Source of the DNA: Oscillospiraceae bacterium
Lineage (GTDB): Bacteria; Bacillota; Clostridia; Oscillospirales; Oscillospiraceae
Direction: 5' to 3'
Assembly: GCA_017409205.1 (NCBI GenBank)
Contig: JAFQTF010000001.1
Location: 1 to 37,736, forward strand
Length of the DNA stretch: 37,736 nt
The notes under the pieces were generated by a model, which was not told the DNA's origin, did no database searches, and saw only the letters and a list, made by a program, of their open reading frames with translations. The first letter of the stretch is position 1; each line of letters starts with the position of its first letter. Made by a program: the position numbers and the translations under genes. Shown in pieces: positions 29,266 through 37,506 of this stretch.

Positions 29266-29290
29266 CTGCGGCGTCACAAGGACGCCGCAG
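29266..29290 (-). terminator. Riboswitch expression-platform terminator
   Basis: CTGCGGCGTC (29266-29275), loop ACAAG, complement 29281-29290. On the minus strand it is followed by TCTATCTTTTT, between the aptamer and the DUF4430 gene. Confidence 0.7.
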
Positions 29291-29342
29291 CCGTATTTCT
29301 GCGACAAAAGCACGCACTGTAGTCACGCAGTGCGCGGAGATG

Positions 29343-29538
29343 CCTGTTTTGCAGGTCTTCTGACTCATGCCTTGCGGGGACTGCTTCCGCGGAAAAATCT
29401 GCCTTCCCAGTTGCCCAGTGACTGGCTTTCGCCAACGATCTTTCCATCAGCACATACAGCGGCGGTACCGTCCGGGATTCCCACCCGGTTCTCTTATTCA
29501 GCCTGACCGGCCATACGCCGGAAAGGCCGCAAAACAGG
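29343..29538 (-). ncRNA. Cobalamin riboswitch
   Basis: Read on the minus strand: a closing stem CCTGTTTTGC/GCAAAACAGG (29538-29529 with 29352-29343), then GAGAACCGGGTGGGAATCCC, then ACGGTACCGCCGCTGTATG, then a peripheral segment and finally the B12 box GAGTCAGAAGACCTGC (29366-29351). The peripheral arm suggests the adenosylcobalamin class. It controls the DUF4430/ECF S operon. Confidence 0.93.
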
Positions 29539-29557
29539 ATATTCTGTTGTCAAGAGA

Positions 29558-29586
29558 ATTGTAGCATAGCCGGCACACCGCGTCAA
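29558..29586 (-). promoter_or_regulatory. Promoter of riboswitch operon
   Basis: On the minus strand TTGACG (29586-29581), a 17-base spacer, TACAAT (29563-29558). Confidence 0.8.
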
Positions 29587-29782
29587 TCAGATAAACGATG
29601 ATTTCTCTCCACGGCGCAATGGGGATGCAGGGACGGCGAATTGCCGCCCGCACACCAGAGCTCATGAATTTGCCGAAATCCGAAGCCGTTTGGCAGAATG
29701 TGTTTGCCGGGCGACCAGCAGTCGATCCTCCATTCAACACCGAATCATTCCTGTAAGCGACCCTTTACATCCACATCAGCAA
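29587..29782. other. Intergenic stretch without a gene
   Basis: Between the riboswitch promoter and the J-protein terminator. It begins with a copy of the short repeat (29585-29601, one mismatch) and otherwise holds nothing I can identify. Confidence 0.5.
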
Positions 29783-29811
29783 AAAACCGGATGCTTTTTG
29801 CATCCGGTTTT
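29783..29811 (-). terminator. Terminator of J-protein gene
   Basis: AAAACCGGATGC (29783-29794), a five-T loop, complement 29800-29811, with a T-run on the minus strand. Confidence 0.88.
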
Positions 29812-29817
29812 GTTCCA

Positions 29818-30471
29818 TTAACAGCAGCAGAACCAGCCTCTGCCGCCGCAGCAGAAGAGATTCATCAGATAACACAGGCACAGATTGGTGCACGGATCGC
29901 CACCCATGGTGAAGCCACGGAAATTGCCGGCCTGCTGACGGTAGGCGCTGCCGCCGTGCTCGATCTGGTTCAGGGCCCACAGATATTCCTGATTGTCCGG
30001 GTCCATGCTGACAGCTCTGCGGATGTGTTCCAGCGCCGTTACCTGATTGCCCAGGCCGTTGTTGGCCAGGGCACTGAGATAATACCACCGGGCATCCCGC
30101 TCGGTGCTGTTCTGCAGGGCGTTCAGCGCCTCCTGATACCGGCCGTAACGGATGTACTGATATGCGGCATTCTGATACTGGTCGCCGGTCTGGCCGCTGC
30201 TCTGGCTCTGCTGGCGGTAGGCGCCCCCGAAGGGATCGTAATACCCGCCGCCGTAATTCTGGCCGTAGCCGCCCTGAGGGCCGGTGAACTTTTCCGGATT
30301 CTTGATCTGCTCATAGGCAGCATTCACTTCCTGCATCCGCCGGGCGGCCTCCTGGTCGCCGGGATTCAGGTCGGGATGGTATTTTTTTGCAAGCCGGCGA
30401 TAGGCCCGCTTGATATCTTCATCGGAGGCGTCGGGGCTGACCCCCAATACCTTGTAAGGATCTTCAATCAT
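29818..30471 (-). CDS. J-domain protein with Cys-rich tail (217 aa)
   Basis: Residues 4-65 are a J domain with HPD at 32-34 ([31 protein letters not shown]). A Gly/Tyr/Gln-rich linker (about 66-95) leads to a helical repeat segment (about 98-170, TPR-like: [12 protein letters not shown], then [18 protein letters not shown]). The last 25 residues are cysteine-rich and hydrophobic ([18 protein letters not shown]). It would stimulate a DnaK-type ATPase. Not DnaJ itself: no zinc-finger or CTD. Start overlaps the DUF5685 gene by eight bases. Confidence 0.88.
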   Translation of the reverse strand: MIEDPYKVLGVSPDASDEDIKRAYRRLAKKYHPDLNPGDQEAARRMQEVNAAYEQIKNPEKFTGPQGGYGQNYGGGYYDPFGGAYRQQSQSSGQTGDQYQNAAYQYIRYGRYQEALNALQNSTERDARWYYLSALANNGLGNQVTALEHIRRAVSMDPDNQEYLWALNQIEHGGSAYRQQAGNFRGFTMGGDPCTNLCLCYLMNLFCCGGRGWFCCC

Positions 30472-31291
30472 TCTGATCCGCCTCTTTTCTCTTCCCTCTG
30501 TAATTCACCCAGACACCGCTGTAGAGGATGTTGTCCAGCAGTGCTTTGTCCTGCACCAGGGGCAGACGTTCGTAATAGTCCGTACATCTGGCCATGGTCA
30601 GCACCAGATAATCCTCCCACCGCTGCCAGTCTTCACCGAGACCCATGGCAAGGTAGGGATTGTATTTTCCTTTTTTCTGATCCCTTCGGTAATCCAGCGC
30701 CGCATCCTGAAGGTAAATGAACCGGCCCAGGGCATCACCCATCCGCCGCAGGGTGGGCGCCCAGAGATCCTCCTGCCATACAAAAAGCTCTGCCATCAGC
30801 GCGCCGAAGCAGGCCGCCGGTTCATCGGGATTGCTGCAGTTTTCCTTTTCCAGCCGGGACAACTTTTCAATACAGGTCCGAATGGCCCCGCACTGCCGGG
30901 GATACCTGTTTTCGATTTCCGGAAGACACTTTCCGAGAATGTCTGCCAGCAGCTTCGCCGAACGCTTCCCGTCATCCTGCCAGTCGTCCAGACAGTTGTA
31001 GTAGCTCAGGGCCACATTCATATCTGCGGCGTAGCGGATCAGATGGTTGTTCACCCAGGGACGGCGGCTGACGGGATGGATCAGGCAGGCATTTTTGCCG
31101 GAAACCTCCTCCGGTTCATACAGACTCATGAGAAGACAGGACAGAAAGGCCATATCATAGCTCAGGCTGATCCGGGCTGTATTGCCGCTCTGATCCCGGA
31201 TCCCCCGGCAGATGCCGCAGTAGATGCTGCGGTACCGGTGCTGCTGCTCCCGGGTCAGCTCCTTCCAATTGGCTGTTACATAGCCGAACAT
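30464..31291 (-). CDS. DUF5685 family protein (275 aa)
   Basis: A helical protein with [12 protein letters not shown] near residue 25, [22 protein letters not shown] near 100 and [25 protein letters not shown] near 190. The acid-rich motifs resemble prenyl-synthase-like helical folds, but function is not known. Adjacent pairing with a J protein is usual in Clostridia as I recall it. GGGAGGG six bases before the ATG at 31291 sets the start; the ATG at 31297 is an alternative. Co-transcribed and overlapping by eight bases with the J-protein gene. Confidence 0.82.
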   Translation of the reverse strand: MFGYVTANWKELTREQQHRYRSIYCGICRGIRDQSGNTARISLSYDMAFLSCLLMSLYEPEEVSGKNACLIHPVSRRPWVNNHLIRYAADMNVALSYYNCLDDWQDDGKRSAKLLADILGKCLPEIENRYPRQCGAIRTCIEKLSRLEKENCSNPDEPAACFGALMAELFVWQEDLWAPTLRRMGDALGRFIYLQDAALDYRRDQKKGKYNPYLAMGLGEDWQRWEDYLVLTMARCTDYYERLPLVQDKALLDNILYSGVWVNYRGKRKEADQND

Positions 31292-31359
31292 GGCCATCCC
31301 TCCCTTTTTCCTGTTATGGTAAAAGATAACTGTGAACGGAAGATAAACACAGGAAAAGT

Positions 31360-32208
31360 TTACGAATCCGCAATATTTTGACGTTTTTGGTCCAGCAGCA
31401 CATTCAGAGCGCCGCCATAGAACACGATGCTGACGCAGAAATACAGCCACAGCATACTTAGGGCAACGGCATAGACTGACCCGTAGATGTTACTCAGGTG
31501 GGCAAACCGTTCCACATAGATGGAATAGAGCTTTGAAAAGCCGTGCCAGCCCAGCGAGGCAAATACGGCTCCCGGCAGGCTTTCCGGAAATGCGTTCTTC
31601 CGGTTTGGCAGAGCCATAAACATTCCCGTAAAAATGGCAGTCTGCACTGTCAGCAGAAACAGAAACCGGAAATCGATGATCTCCCCCAAAAGCAGCAGCG
31701 CCGGATGGGCTGTGCGTTCCACAAGGGAAAGCAGGCCTGTTCCAAACACGTGGAGCGCCAGAGTCAGCAGCAGTACCATAAGGAAGGCGAACATATACCC
31801 CACGCTGATCAGCCGGGTCTGAAAATAGCTCCGGTCCTCGGAAACACCATAAATGGCATTGAGTCCGGTGAGCACACCGTAGATTCCCCGGCTGGCAGAC
31901 CAGAGGGCCGTTACCGCCGATACGCCTACCAGTGCGCCGCTGGCATTGTCATAGGTCATCAGAATCAGCGCTTCTGCGCCTTCTGCCAGAGCTGCCGGAA
32001 GAATACCGTACAGCAGCTCCCCGAGCCGTTCCACTTCCAGCGGGGTATAGCGAAGAAGACCCAGCAGAAGCAGCAGGGCGGGGAACACTGCCAGAACGAT
32101 AAAATAGCAGGCGTTTGCAGCATGAAGCGGCACCTGCAGCGCCTGTACTGCCTGCACTGCTCGAACCGTTTTTCCAACGATCCCGCCCTTCGGATATTCC
32201 CGCATCAT
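31360..32208 (-). CDS. YihY/BrkB family membrane protein (282 aa)
   Basis: Six hydrophobic segments across 282 residues, with the family start (ANACYFIVLAVFPALLLLLGLLRYTP) and the middle signature (LVGVSAVTALWSASRGIYGVLTGLNAIYGV). Members were once called RNase BN, which is now known to be wrong; a transport or envelope role is likely but unknown. Several ATG codons in a row (32211, 32208, 32205) follow GGGG; 32208 is taken. The upstream frame runs into repeat DNA and is rejected. A copy of the short repeat lies at 32261-32278. Confidence 0.82.
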   Translation of the reverse strand: MMREYPKGGIVGKTVRAVQAVQALQVPLHAANACYFIVLAVFPALLLLLGLLRYTPLEVERLGELLYGILPAALAEGAEALILMTYDNASGALVGVSAVTALWSASRGIYGVLTGLNAIYGVSEDRSYFQTRLISVGYMFAFLMVLLLTLALHVFGTGLLSLVERTAHPALLLLGEIIDFRFLFLLTVQTAIFTGMFMALPNRKNAFPESLPGAVFASLGWHGFSKLYSIYVERFAHLSNIYGSVYAVALSMLWLYFCVSIVFYGGALNVLLDQKRQNIADS

Positions 32209-32260
32209 CATCACCCCTATCAGGATAGGGTATGCGAAAATATGATGTGCCATTCCCGCT

Positions 32261-32352
32261 GTAAATGATCGTTTATCTGACACGACGGTTGCATGCCCTT
32301 TTCTTGTACAAGAAAAGTACGTTTCATCCAATAGGAAGAGAAACGATCATGC
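32261..32352. repeat. Short-repeat pair with palindromic hairpin
   Basis: GTAAATGATCGTTTATCT (32261-32278) and the inverted AAACGATCAT (32341-32350) bound about 60 bases. Between them is CTTTTCTTGTACAAGAAAAG (32299-32318), a perfect palindrome. No gene is present. The 18-mer recurs exactly at 37443-37460. Confidence 0.6.
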
Positions 32353-32377
32353 AGCTTATCTGCTGTTCTGAGCAAAA

Positions 32378-32405
32378 AGCCCGCTGCCCTTTGGGGCAGC
32401 GGGCT
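32378..32405 (-). terminator. Terminator of Gls24-FakA operon
   Basis: AGCCCGCTGCCC (32378-32389), a four-base loop, complement 32394-32405; T-run on the minus strand. It lies about 150 bases after the FakA stop. Confidence 0.85.
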
Positions 32406-32560
32406 ATCATACACTCACAAATGAAACGATAGCGAGCGGGTCAGGGAAGTAACGATCCCATCCGCACTATAAACGCTTTATCTGCAGGAGGTGCTACGCA
32501 CAGCAAAGCACAATCTCCCGGTTGCCAGTGGCTATCGCTCGTTATTATTTCATTGCCCGC

Positions 32561-34192
32561 TTATTCTGCGGAGATCAGGTAGTAGTAGACAGGCTGACCG
32601 CCGTTTAAGAGATTCACATCTGCATTGGGGCAGATATCGGCAAACATATCAGCTGCCTTCTGGGCATGCTTTTCCTTCACATCGGCACCATAGTAGATGG
32701 TGACGTATTCCTTGCCGTCGTCCCGGATCTTCTCGGCCAGAGACTTCAGCAGCACCTTGATATCCTGGCTGGTGCCAAAGAGCTGGCTGCCATACAGAGC
32801 CAGGTAGTCACCCTCGTGGATGTCATAGCCGTCGAAATCGGAATTACGGGCGGCATAGGTGATCTGCATGGTGTCCACAGTACCCAGAGCCTCGGTCAGA
32901 GCCTCGGTGTTTTCCTCAATGCTGCCCTCGGGGTTGAAGCCCAGCATGGCGGTAACACCCTGGGGAACGGTCTTGGAGGGGATGACGATAACATTCTTGG
33001 GGGTCAGGGCATCCACCTGCTCAGCAGCCATGATGATGTTCTTGTTGTTGGGCAGAACGAACACGGTTTCTGCGGGGACCTTGTTGACAGCCTCCAGGAT
33101 GTCCTGTGTGCTGGGATTCATGGTCTGGCCGCCGGAGATGATCTGGTCAACGCCCAGATTCAGGAACACGTCTGCCAGGCCCTCGCCGGCACAGACGGAA
33201 ACCACGCCCAGAGGCTTTTCAGGCTCAGCGATCTGGGGAGCCAGCTCCTGCTCGCTCATGACCTTCTCGGTGTGCTGCAGGCGCATATTCTCAATCTTCA
33301 CGGTGACGAAGGAACCGTACTCGATGGCCTCGTGCAGAGCCTTGCCGGGATCATTGGTATGCACATGGACCTTGATGATCTCCTCATCGTCCACCAGCAC
33401 CAGGCTGTCGCCCAGGCTGGACAGGAATTCCCGCAGCTTTTCAGGATCCTTGTCATTTTCCCGGTCGATGATGAACTCGGTGCAGTAGGTAAAGGTGATA
33501 TCGTCAGTATCGAAGTCATCGAAATTGGCGGCTTCCTTCACATCGGCGCCGGCAATGCCTTCGGGAACGACAACATCCTCACCCTGCAGGGAAGAGAGCA
33601 TGGCCTCCAGAGCCACCAGCCAACCCTTGCCGCCGGCGTCCACAACACCGGCCTTCTTCAGCACGGGGTTCTGGTTCACGGTGTTGGCCAGAGCTACCTT
33701 GGCTTCGGCGATGGCAGCCTCGTGGACAAATTCGATATGGTTGTTTTCCTGAGCGGCATCTCTTGCCTTGGCAGCAGCCAGACGGGCAACAGTCAGGATG
33801 GTGCCTTCGGCGGGCTTCATAACAGCCTTGTAGGCGGCGTCCACGCCTTCCTGCAGAGCCTCGGCCCACAGCACGCCATCGGCTGCCTCAGTGCCCTTCA
33901 GCTTCTTGGAAATGCCCCGGAACAGCAGGGACAGGATAACGCCGGAGTTGCCTCTTGCGCCCCGCAGCATGGCGGAAGCAGCCACCTTGGCAGCCTGGCC
34001 CAGATCGGGATCTTCGGTCTTGCGCAGATCGGCAGCGGCGGAATTGATGGTCATGGACATATTGGTGCCGGTGTCACCATCGGGAACGGGGAACACGTTC
34101 AGGTCGTTCAGACCCTGCTTGTTGATCTCGATGGCAGCAGCAGCGCTGATGATCATTCTGCGAAGATCGGCGCCATTGATAATTTGCTTCAC
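32561..34192 (-). CDS. fakA: DAK2-domain fatty acid kinase catalytic subunit, FakA/YloV-like (543 aa)
   Basis: The N-terminal DAK2 (dihydroxyacetone-kinase-like L) domain holds the nucleotide/Mg loop PDGDTGTN (37-44). A middle domain and a C-terminal DegV-like region follow. This is the FakA architecture: it phosphorylates fatty acids held by a separate FakB (DegV) protein. No FakB is in the window. Start is GTG 34192, nine bases after GGAGG. It follows the Gls24-like gene by 15 bases, the usual yloU-yloV pairing. Confidence 0.9.
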   Translation of the reverse strand: MKQIINGADLRRMIISAAAAIEINKQGLNDLNVFPVPDGDTGTNMSMTINSAAADLRKTEDPDLGQAAKVAASAMLRGARGNSGVILSLLFRGISKKLKGTEAADGVLWAEALQEGVDAAYKAVMKPAEGTILTVARLAAAKARDAAQENNHIEFVHEAAIAEAKVALANTVNQNPVLKKAGVVDAGGKGWLVALEAMLSSLQGEDVVVPEGIAGADVKEAANFDDFDTDDITFTYCTEFIIDRENDKDPEKLREFLSSLGDSLVLVDDEEIIKVHVHTNDPGKALHEAIEYGSFVTVKIENMRLQHTEKVMSEQELAPQIAEPEKPLGVVSVCAGEGLADVFLNLGVDQIISGGQTMNPSTQDILEAVNKVPAETVFVLPNNKNIIMAAEQVDALTPKNVIVIPSKTVPQGVTAMLGFNPEGSIEENTEALTEALGTVDTMQITYAARNSDFDGYDIHEGDYLALYGSQLFGTSQDIKVLLKSLAEKIRDDGKEYVTIYYGADVKEKHAQKAADMFADICPNADVNLLNGGQPVYYYLISAE

Positions 34193-34207
34193 TTATTTCT
34201 ACCTCCG

Positions 34208-34561
34208 TTAACCGATCATCATGGAATCGATATAAACATTGACGGCACGAACCTCGGTGCCGGTGGTGGAAGTCACCACATACTTGACTTCGGAAATGAT
34301 GGATGCGCCAACAGCGTTCAGATTCACGCCGTTGTCCACAATGATATGCAGATCGATGGAAATGGTGTTGTCCTCGTGGAACTGGACCTTGACGCCCTTG
34401 CCCACGGACTCCTTGCGCAGCAGGTGATAAACGCCATCGGTAACACTGCGGGCAGCCATGCCCTTCACGCCGAAGCAGTTGCTGGCGGCGGTGCCGACGA
34501 TATCGGTATAAACGCTGGTGCTGACGTTCACGCTGCCGTTCTTGTTTTCATGACGGACCAT
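34208..34561 (-). CDS. Asp23/Gls24 (YloU-like) protein (117 aa)
   Basis: A small Asp23/Gls24 domain protein: VNVSTSVYTDIVGTAASNCFGVKGMA near the N-terminus and VKVQFHEDNTISIDLHIIVDNGVNLNAVGASIISEVKYVV in the middle. Such proteins are linked to envelope-stress or membrane-associated scaffolds, and those next to fakA are called YloU. The ATG at 34561 follows GGAGG; the longer frame is rejected. First gene of the fakA operon. Confidence 0.88.
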   Translation of the reverse strand: MVRHENKNGSVNVSTSVYTDIVGTAASNCFGVKGMAARSVTDGVYHLLRKESVGKGVKVQFHEDNTISIDLHIIVDNGVNLNAVGASIISEVKYVVTSTTGTEVRAVNVYIDSMMIG

Positions 34562-34700
34562 AATCAGTACCTCCAAAATAATTAGTCTACAGTTGACAGT
34601 TGAAAATGAAAAGTGATGGTATGCCCTTCGGGCGTTATAAGATCATTACGAAGAGATACCTGAACTTTCCACTTTCAGCCGTTTATTTTCAATTTGGTTC

Positions 34701-36260
34701 TTAGACCATGGATGCTTCCCAGCATGCGGGAGCGGTGAGACCCATCATCTTTACGATGGTGGGAGCAACGTTTGCTAGACCATAGGCGCCTTCTCTGATG
34801 ACCCATTCATTGTCCTTATCATAGATAATGAAGGGAACAGCGTTCAGGGAATGGGCGGTGCGGACAGAGGTCTTGCCCTTCTTGGTCTCGGTCATCTGGT
34901 CGGCGTTGCCGTGGTCAGCGGTGATCAGCACGGTGTAGCCATACTTATCAGCGGCTTCGATGATTGCCTTCAGGCCGTTGTCGACACATTCCATGGCGTA
35001 GACGACAGCTTCCATAACGCCGGTGTGGCCCACCATGTCGCCGTTGGGGAAGTTGCAGCGCAGGAACTTGAACTTGCCGGAAGCCATGTTCTCCACCATC
35101 TTCTCGGTGATCTCTCTGGACTTCATGGCAGGAGCCTGCTCAAAGGGAATGACATCGGAAGGAATTTCTTCGTAGACTTCCAGATCTTCACAGACCTTGC
35201 CGGAGCGGTTGCCGTTCCAGAAATAGGTGACATGGCCGTACTTCTGGGTCTCGGACAGGGCATACTCGGTAACACCGGCGGCGCACAGCACCTCGGTCAG
35301 GGTGTTGGTGATGACGGGAGGCTGCACCAGATAATTTTCAGGGATGTTCAGGTCACCGTCATACTGCAGCATACCGGCAAACTTGACACCGGTGTAGCCG
35401 GGACGGTCAAACTTGTCGAAGTCCTGCCGGTCGAAAGCCAGGGAAATTTCCTGGGCACGGTCGCCGCGGAAATTGAACAGGATGACGCTGTCGCCGTTTG
35501 CGATCTTTGCCACGGGCTCGCCGTTGCGGGCGACCACGAAGGCGGGCAGATCCTGGTCAATGCAGCCGGTCTCAGCCCGGTAGGTCTCGATGGCCTCTGC
35601 AGCGGAAGCGAAGGAGCGGCCCAGACCCTGAACATGGGTCCGCCAGCCCTTTTCCACCATGGCCCAGTTGGCTTCGTAGCGGTCCATGGTGACCTGCATA
35701 CGGCCGCCGCCGGAGGCGATGGCGTAGTCGCAGCCTTCGGTGTTCAGCTCAGCGAGGACCTTCTCCAGCATTTCCACATACTCCAGAGCGGAGGTGGCAG
35801 GAACGTCACGACCGTCCAGCAGGATGTGGCAGTAGGCCTTCTTAACACCCTCGGCGTGGGCCTGACGCAGCAGGGCGATCAGGTGGTTGATATTGGAATG
35901 GACATTGCCGTCGGACAGCAGGCCGAGGAAGTGCATGGCCTTGTCTTCTGCGTTGGCAACCAGATCTTTCCAGGTGGCAGAAGCATACAGCGCGCCGTTT
36001 TCGATGGACTCGCCTACCAGCTTGGCACCCTGGGAGTAGACCTGGCCGCAGCCCAGTGCATTGTGGCCGACTTCGGAGTTGCCCATATCGTCATCGCTGG
36101 GCAGGCCGACAGCGGTACCGTGGGCCTTCAGATAAGTATGGGGGCAGGTGGCCAGAAGATGATCCAGAGTGGGAGTCTTGGCAACTGCAACGGCATCGCC
36201 GCTGCCGCCGTCACCTCTGCCGACACCATCCATGATAACAAGAACAATGGGTTTTTCCAT
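34701..36260 (-). CDS. gpmI: 2,3-bisphosphoglycerate-independent phosphoglycerate mutase (519 aa)
   Basis: Converts 3- to 2-phosphoglycerate in glycolysis. The N-terminal metal motif is IMDGVGRGDGG (9-19); the phosphorylated serine is Ser62 in MGNSEVGH (59-66). Later motifs include SDGNVHS, LDGRDVP, FNFRGDRAQE and TADHGNADQM. The SDGNVHS form and the length of about 520 belong to the Mn-dependent iPGM type. GGAGG precedes the ATG at 36260; promoter at 36319-36347. Confidence 0.95.
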   Translation of the reverse strand: MEKPIVLVIMDGVGRGDGGSGDAVAVAKTPTLDHLLATCPHTYLKAHGTAVGLPSDDDMGNSEVGHNALGCGQVYSQGAKLVGESIENGALYASATWKDLVANAEDKAMHFLGLLSDGNVHSNINHLIALLRQAHAEGVKKAYCHILLDGRDVPATSALEYVEMLEKVLAELNTEGCDYAIASGGGRMQVTMDRYEANWAMVEKGWRTHVQGLGRSFASAAEAIETYRAETGCIDQDLPAFVVARNGEPVAKIANGDSVILFNFRGDRAQEISLAFDRQDFDKFDRPGYTGVKFAGMLQYDGDLNIPENYLVQPPVITNTLTEVLCAAGVTEYALSETQKYGHVTYFWNGNRSGKVCEDLEVYEEIPSDVIPFEQAPAMKSREITEKMVENMASGKFKFLRCNFPNGDMVGHTGVMEAVVYAMECVDNGLKAIIEAADKYGYTVLITADHGNADQMTETKKGKTSVRTAHSLNAVPFIIYDKDNEWVIREGAYGLANVAPTIVKMMGLTAPACWEASMV

Positions 36261-36318
36261 GTGAATACCTCCAAAAGCGAACGTAAGTCGCATAATATTG
36301 CATTTTATTGGTCGTATT

Positions 36319-36347
36319 ATTTTACATCATTTCGGTCGAAGTTACAA
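36319..36347 (-). promoter_or_regulatory. Promoter of gpmI
   Basis: On the minus strand TTGTAA (36347-36342), a 17-base spacer, TAAAAT (36324-36319). Confidence 0.65.
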
Positions 36348-36375
36348 CCCCTTTTTTATTTTTTCCGTTACCCAC

Positions 36376-36423
36376 AAAAAAACCTCCGGGAAACCACCAA
36401 AATGGGTGATTTTCCCGGAAGTT
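36376..36423 (-). terminator. Terminator of BspA-like surface protein gene
   Basis: AACCTCCGGGAAA (36381-36393) with TTTCCCGGAAGTT (36411-36423), one wobble, and inner ACC/GGT pairs; seven T on the minus strand. Confidence 0.88.
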
Positions 36424-36461
36424 GTTAAGCAAATTTTAAATTCTGCTGAAGCTATGTATGA

Positions 36462-37421
36462 TTAGTAGCGTCTGGGCCGGAAGATCAGCGCGCCGATAAG
36501 GATCAGGCTCAGGGTTCCGGTGATCAGGAACAGGCCGAACCAGACGCCGCTGATGGTTTTGCGCTCCTGCTTTTCCGGTTCAGTCTCTTCCGGAGCTTCG
36601 GTTTCTGCTGTGGTGGGAGCCTCGGTTTCGGGCTGCGTGGGCTCTGTGGTTTCCTCTGTGGCAGCTGTCGTCTCCGCCTCGGTGGGAGGGATGGCCTCCT
36701 CTGTGGTGGGGGCTGCAGTCTCCTCCGGCTCTGTCACCGGAGGTTCGGTGGGCGCCTGCGTGGGCTGGGGTGCCGGATCCGTCTCCTGGGTGGCAGGCAC
36801 CAGCTCCTCCGGAGGCGCCATCAGGAACTGGATCCGTCCCTGGAAGGCCTGGAACAGCTGCATCAGCGGCTCAGAGGGCCAGGGGTTGTTGGTGGGATAG
36901 TACAGATTGGCGTATACGTCCCAAAGACAGCTGTCATCAAACCGGGGCATGCCGCCGCGGCAGCGGATCTGTGTCAGGTTTTCACAGTTGCGGAAACATT
37001 CCTTGCCGAATTTCCGGAAGGTATCCGGCAGATACAGGGAGGTCAGTCCGTCGCAGGACTGGAAGGCCTGTTCGCCGATGGTGTGCATGGCATTGCCGAA
37101 GGAGATTTCCTTCAGATTGTCATAATCCTTGAAAGCGCAGGCGCCTACATAGCTCACACTGCCGGTAAATACCAGTTTGGTGATCTGATCCTTGTGTGCC
37201 AGCCAGGGGGCATCACCATCGGGATAGTCGTCCATCTCGCCGCTGCCGGAGATGGTCAGGGTGCCGCCGTCCAGGCTCCAGGTCAGGTCAGCGCCGCACT
37301 GGCCGGGCTCCCGGTAAATGACCTCCGGCTCCGTACTTTCCAGCTCCGTTGCCATGGCCCCAACGGGCACCACCGTCAGCAAAAGGCACAGCAGAAGCAT
37401 CATAATCATAGTTTTTTTCAT
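36462..37421 (-). CDS. Membrane-anchored surface protein with BspA-like leucine-rich repeats (319 aa)
   Basis: A signal peptide (residues 1-25), then a region of BspA-type repeats (about 40-175: LTWSLDGGTLTISGSGEMDDY, SVSYVGACAFKDYDNLKEISFG, TIGEQAFQSCDGLTSLYLPDTFRKFGKECFRNCENLT), a Thr/Glu/Pro-rich stalk (about 205-288) and a C-terminal membrane segment (about 293-313) with a short basic tail RPRRY. It should display the repeats outside the cell, probably for adhesion or host contact. AAGGAGG precedes the ATG. The stalk is low-complexity, so length may vary. Confidence 0.9.
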   Translation of the reverse strand: MKKTMIMMLLLCLLLTVVPVGAMATELESTEPEVIYREPGQCGADLTWSLDGGTLTISGSGEMDDYPDGDAPWLAHKDQITKLVFTGSVSYVGACAFKDYDNLKEISFGNAMHTIGEQAFQSCDGLTSLYLPDTFRKFGKECFRNCENLTQIRCRGGMPRFDDSCLWDVYANLYYPTNNPWPSEPLMQLFQAFQGRIQFLMAPPEELVPATQETDPAPQPTQAPTEPPVTEPEETAAPTTEEAIPPTEAETTAATEETTEPTQPETEAPTTAETEAPEETEPEKQERKTISGVWFGLFLITGTLSLILIGALIFRPRRY

Positions 37422-37442
37422 ATTGTATTCCTCCTTGGAATG

Positions 37443-37506
37443 GTAAATGATCGTTTATCTTACGAAGGTTCTGCCTGTACTTTTCTTGCACCTGCAAGAA
37501 AAGTAC
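37443..37506. repeat. Short repeat followed by long hairpin
   Basis: GTAAATGATCGTTTATCT (37443-37460) equals 32261-32278. A little further, GTACTTTTCTTGCA (37477-37490) pairs perfectly with 37493-37506. The inner CTTTTCTTG..CAAGAAAAG matches the palindrome at 32299-32318. Confidence 0.65.

Noticed and set aside
32666..34585. Long plus-strand reading frame opposite fakA and the Gls24 gene (and a similar one at 34851-36428 opposite gpmI)
   Set aside because: Composition is that of mirrored codons (rich in His, Gln, Gly, Val) and the sense strand encodes well-conserved proteins.
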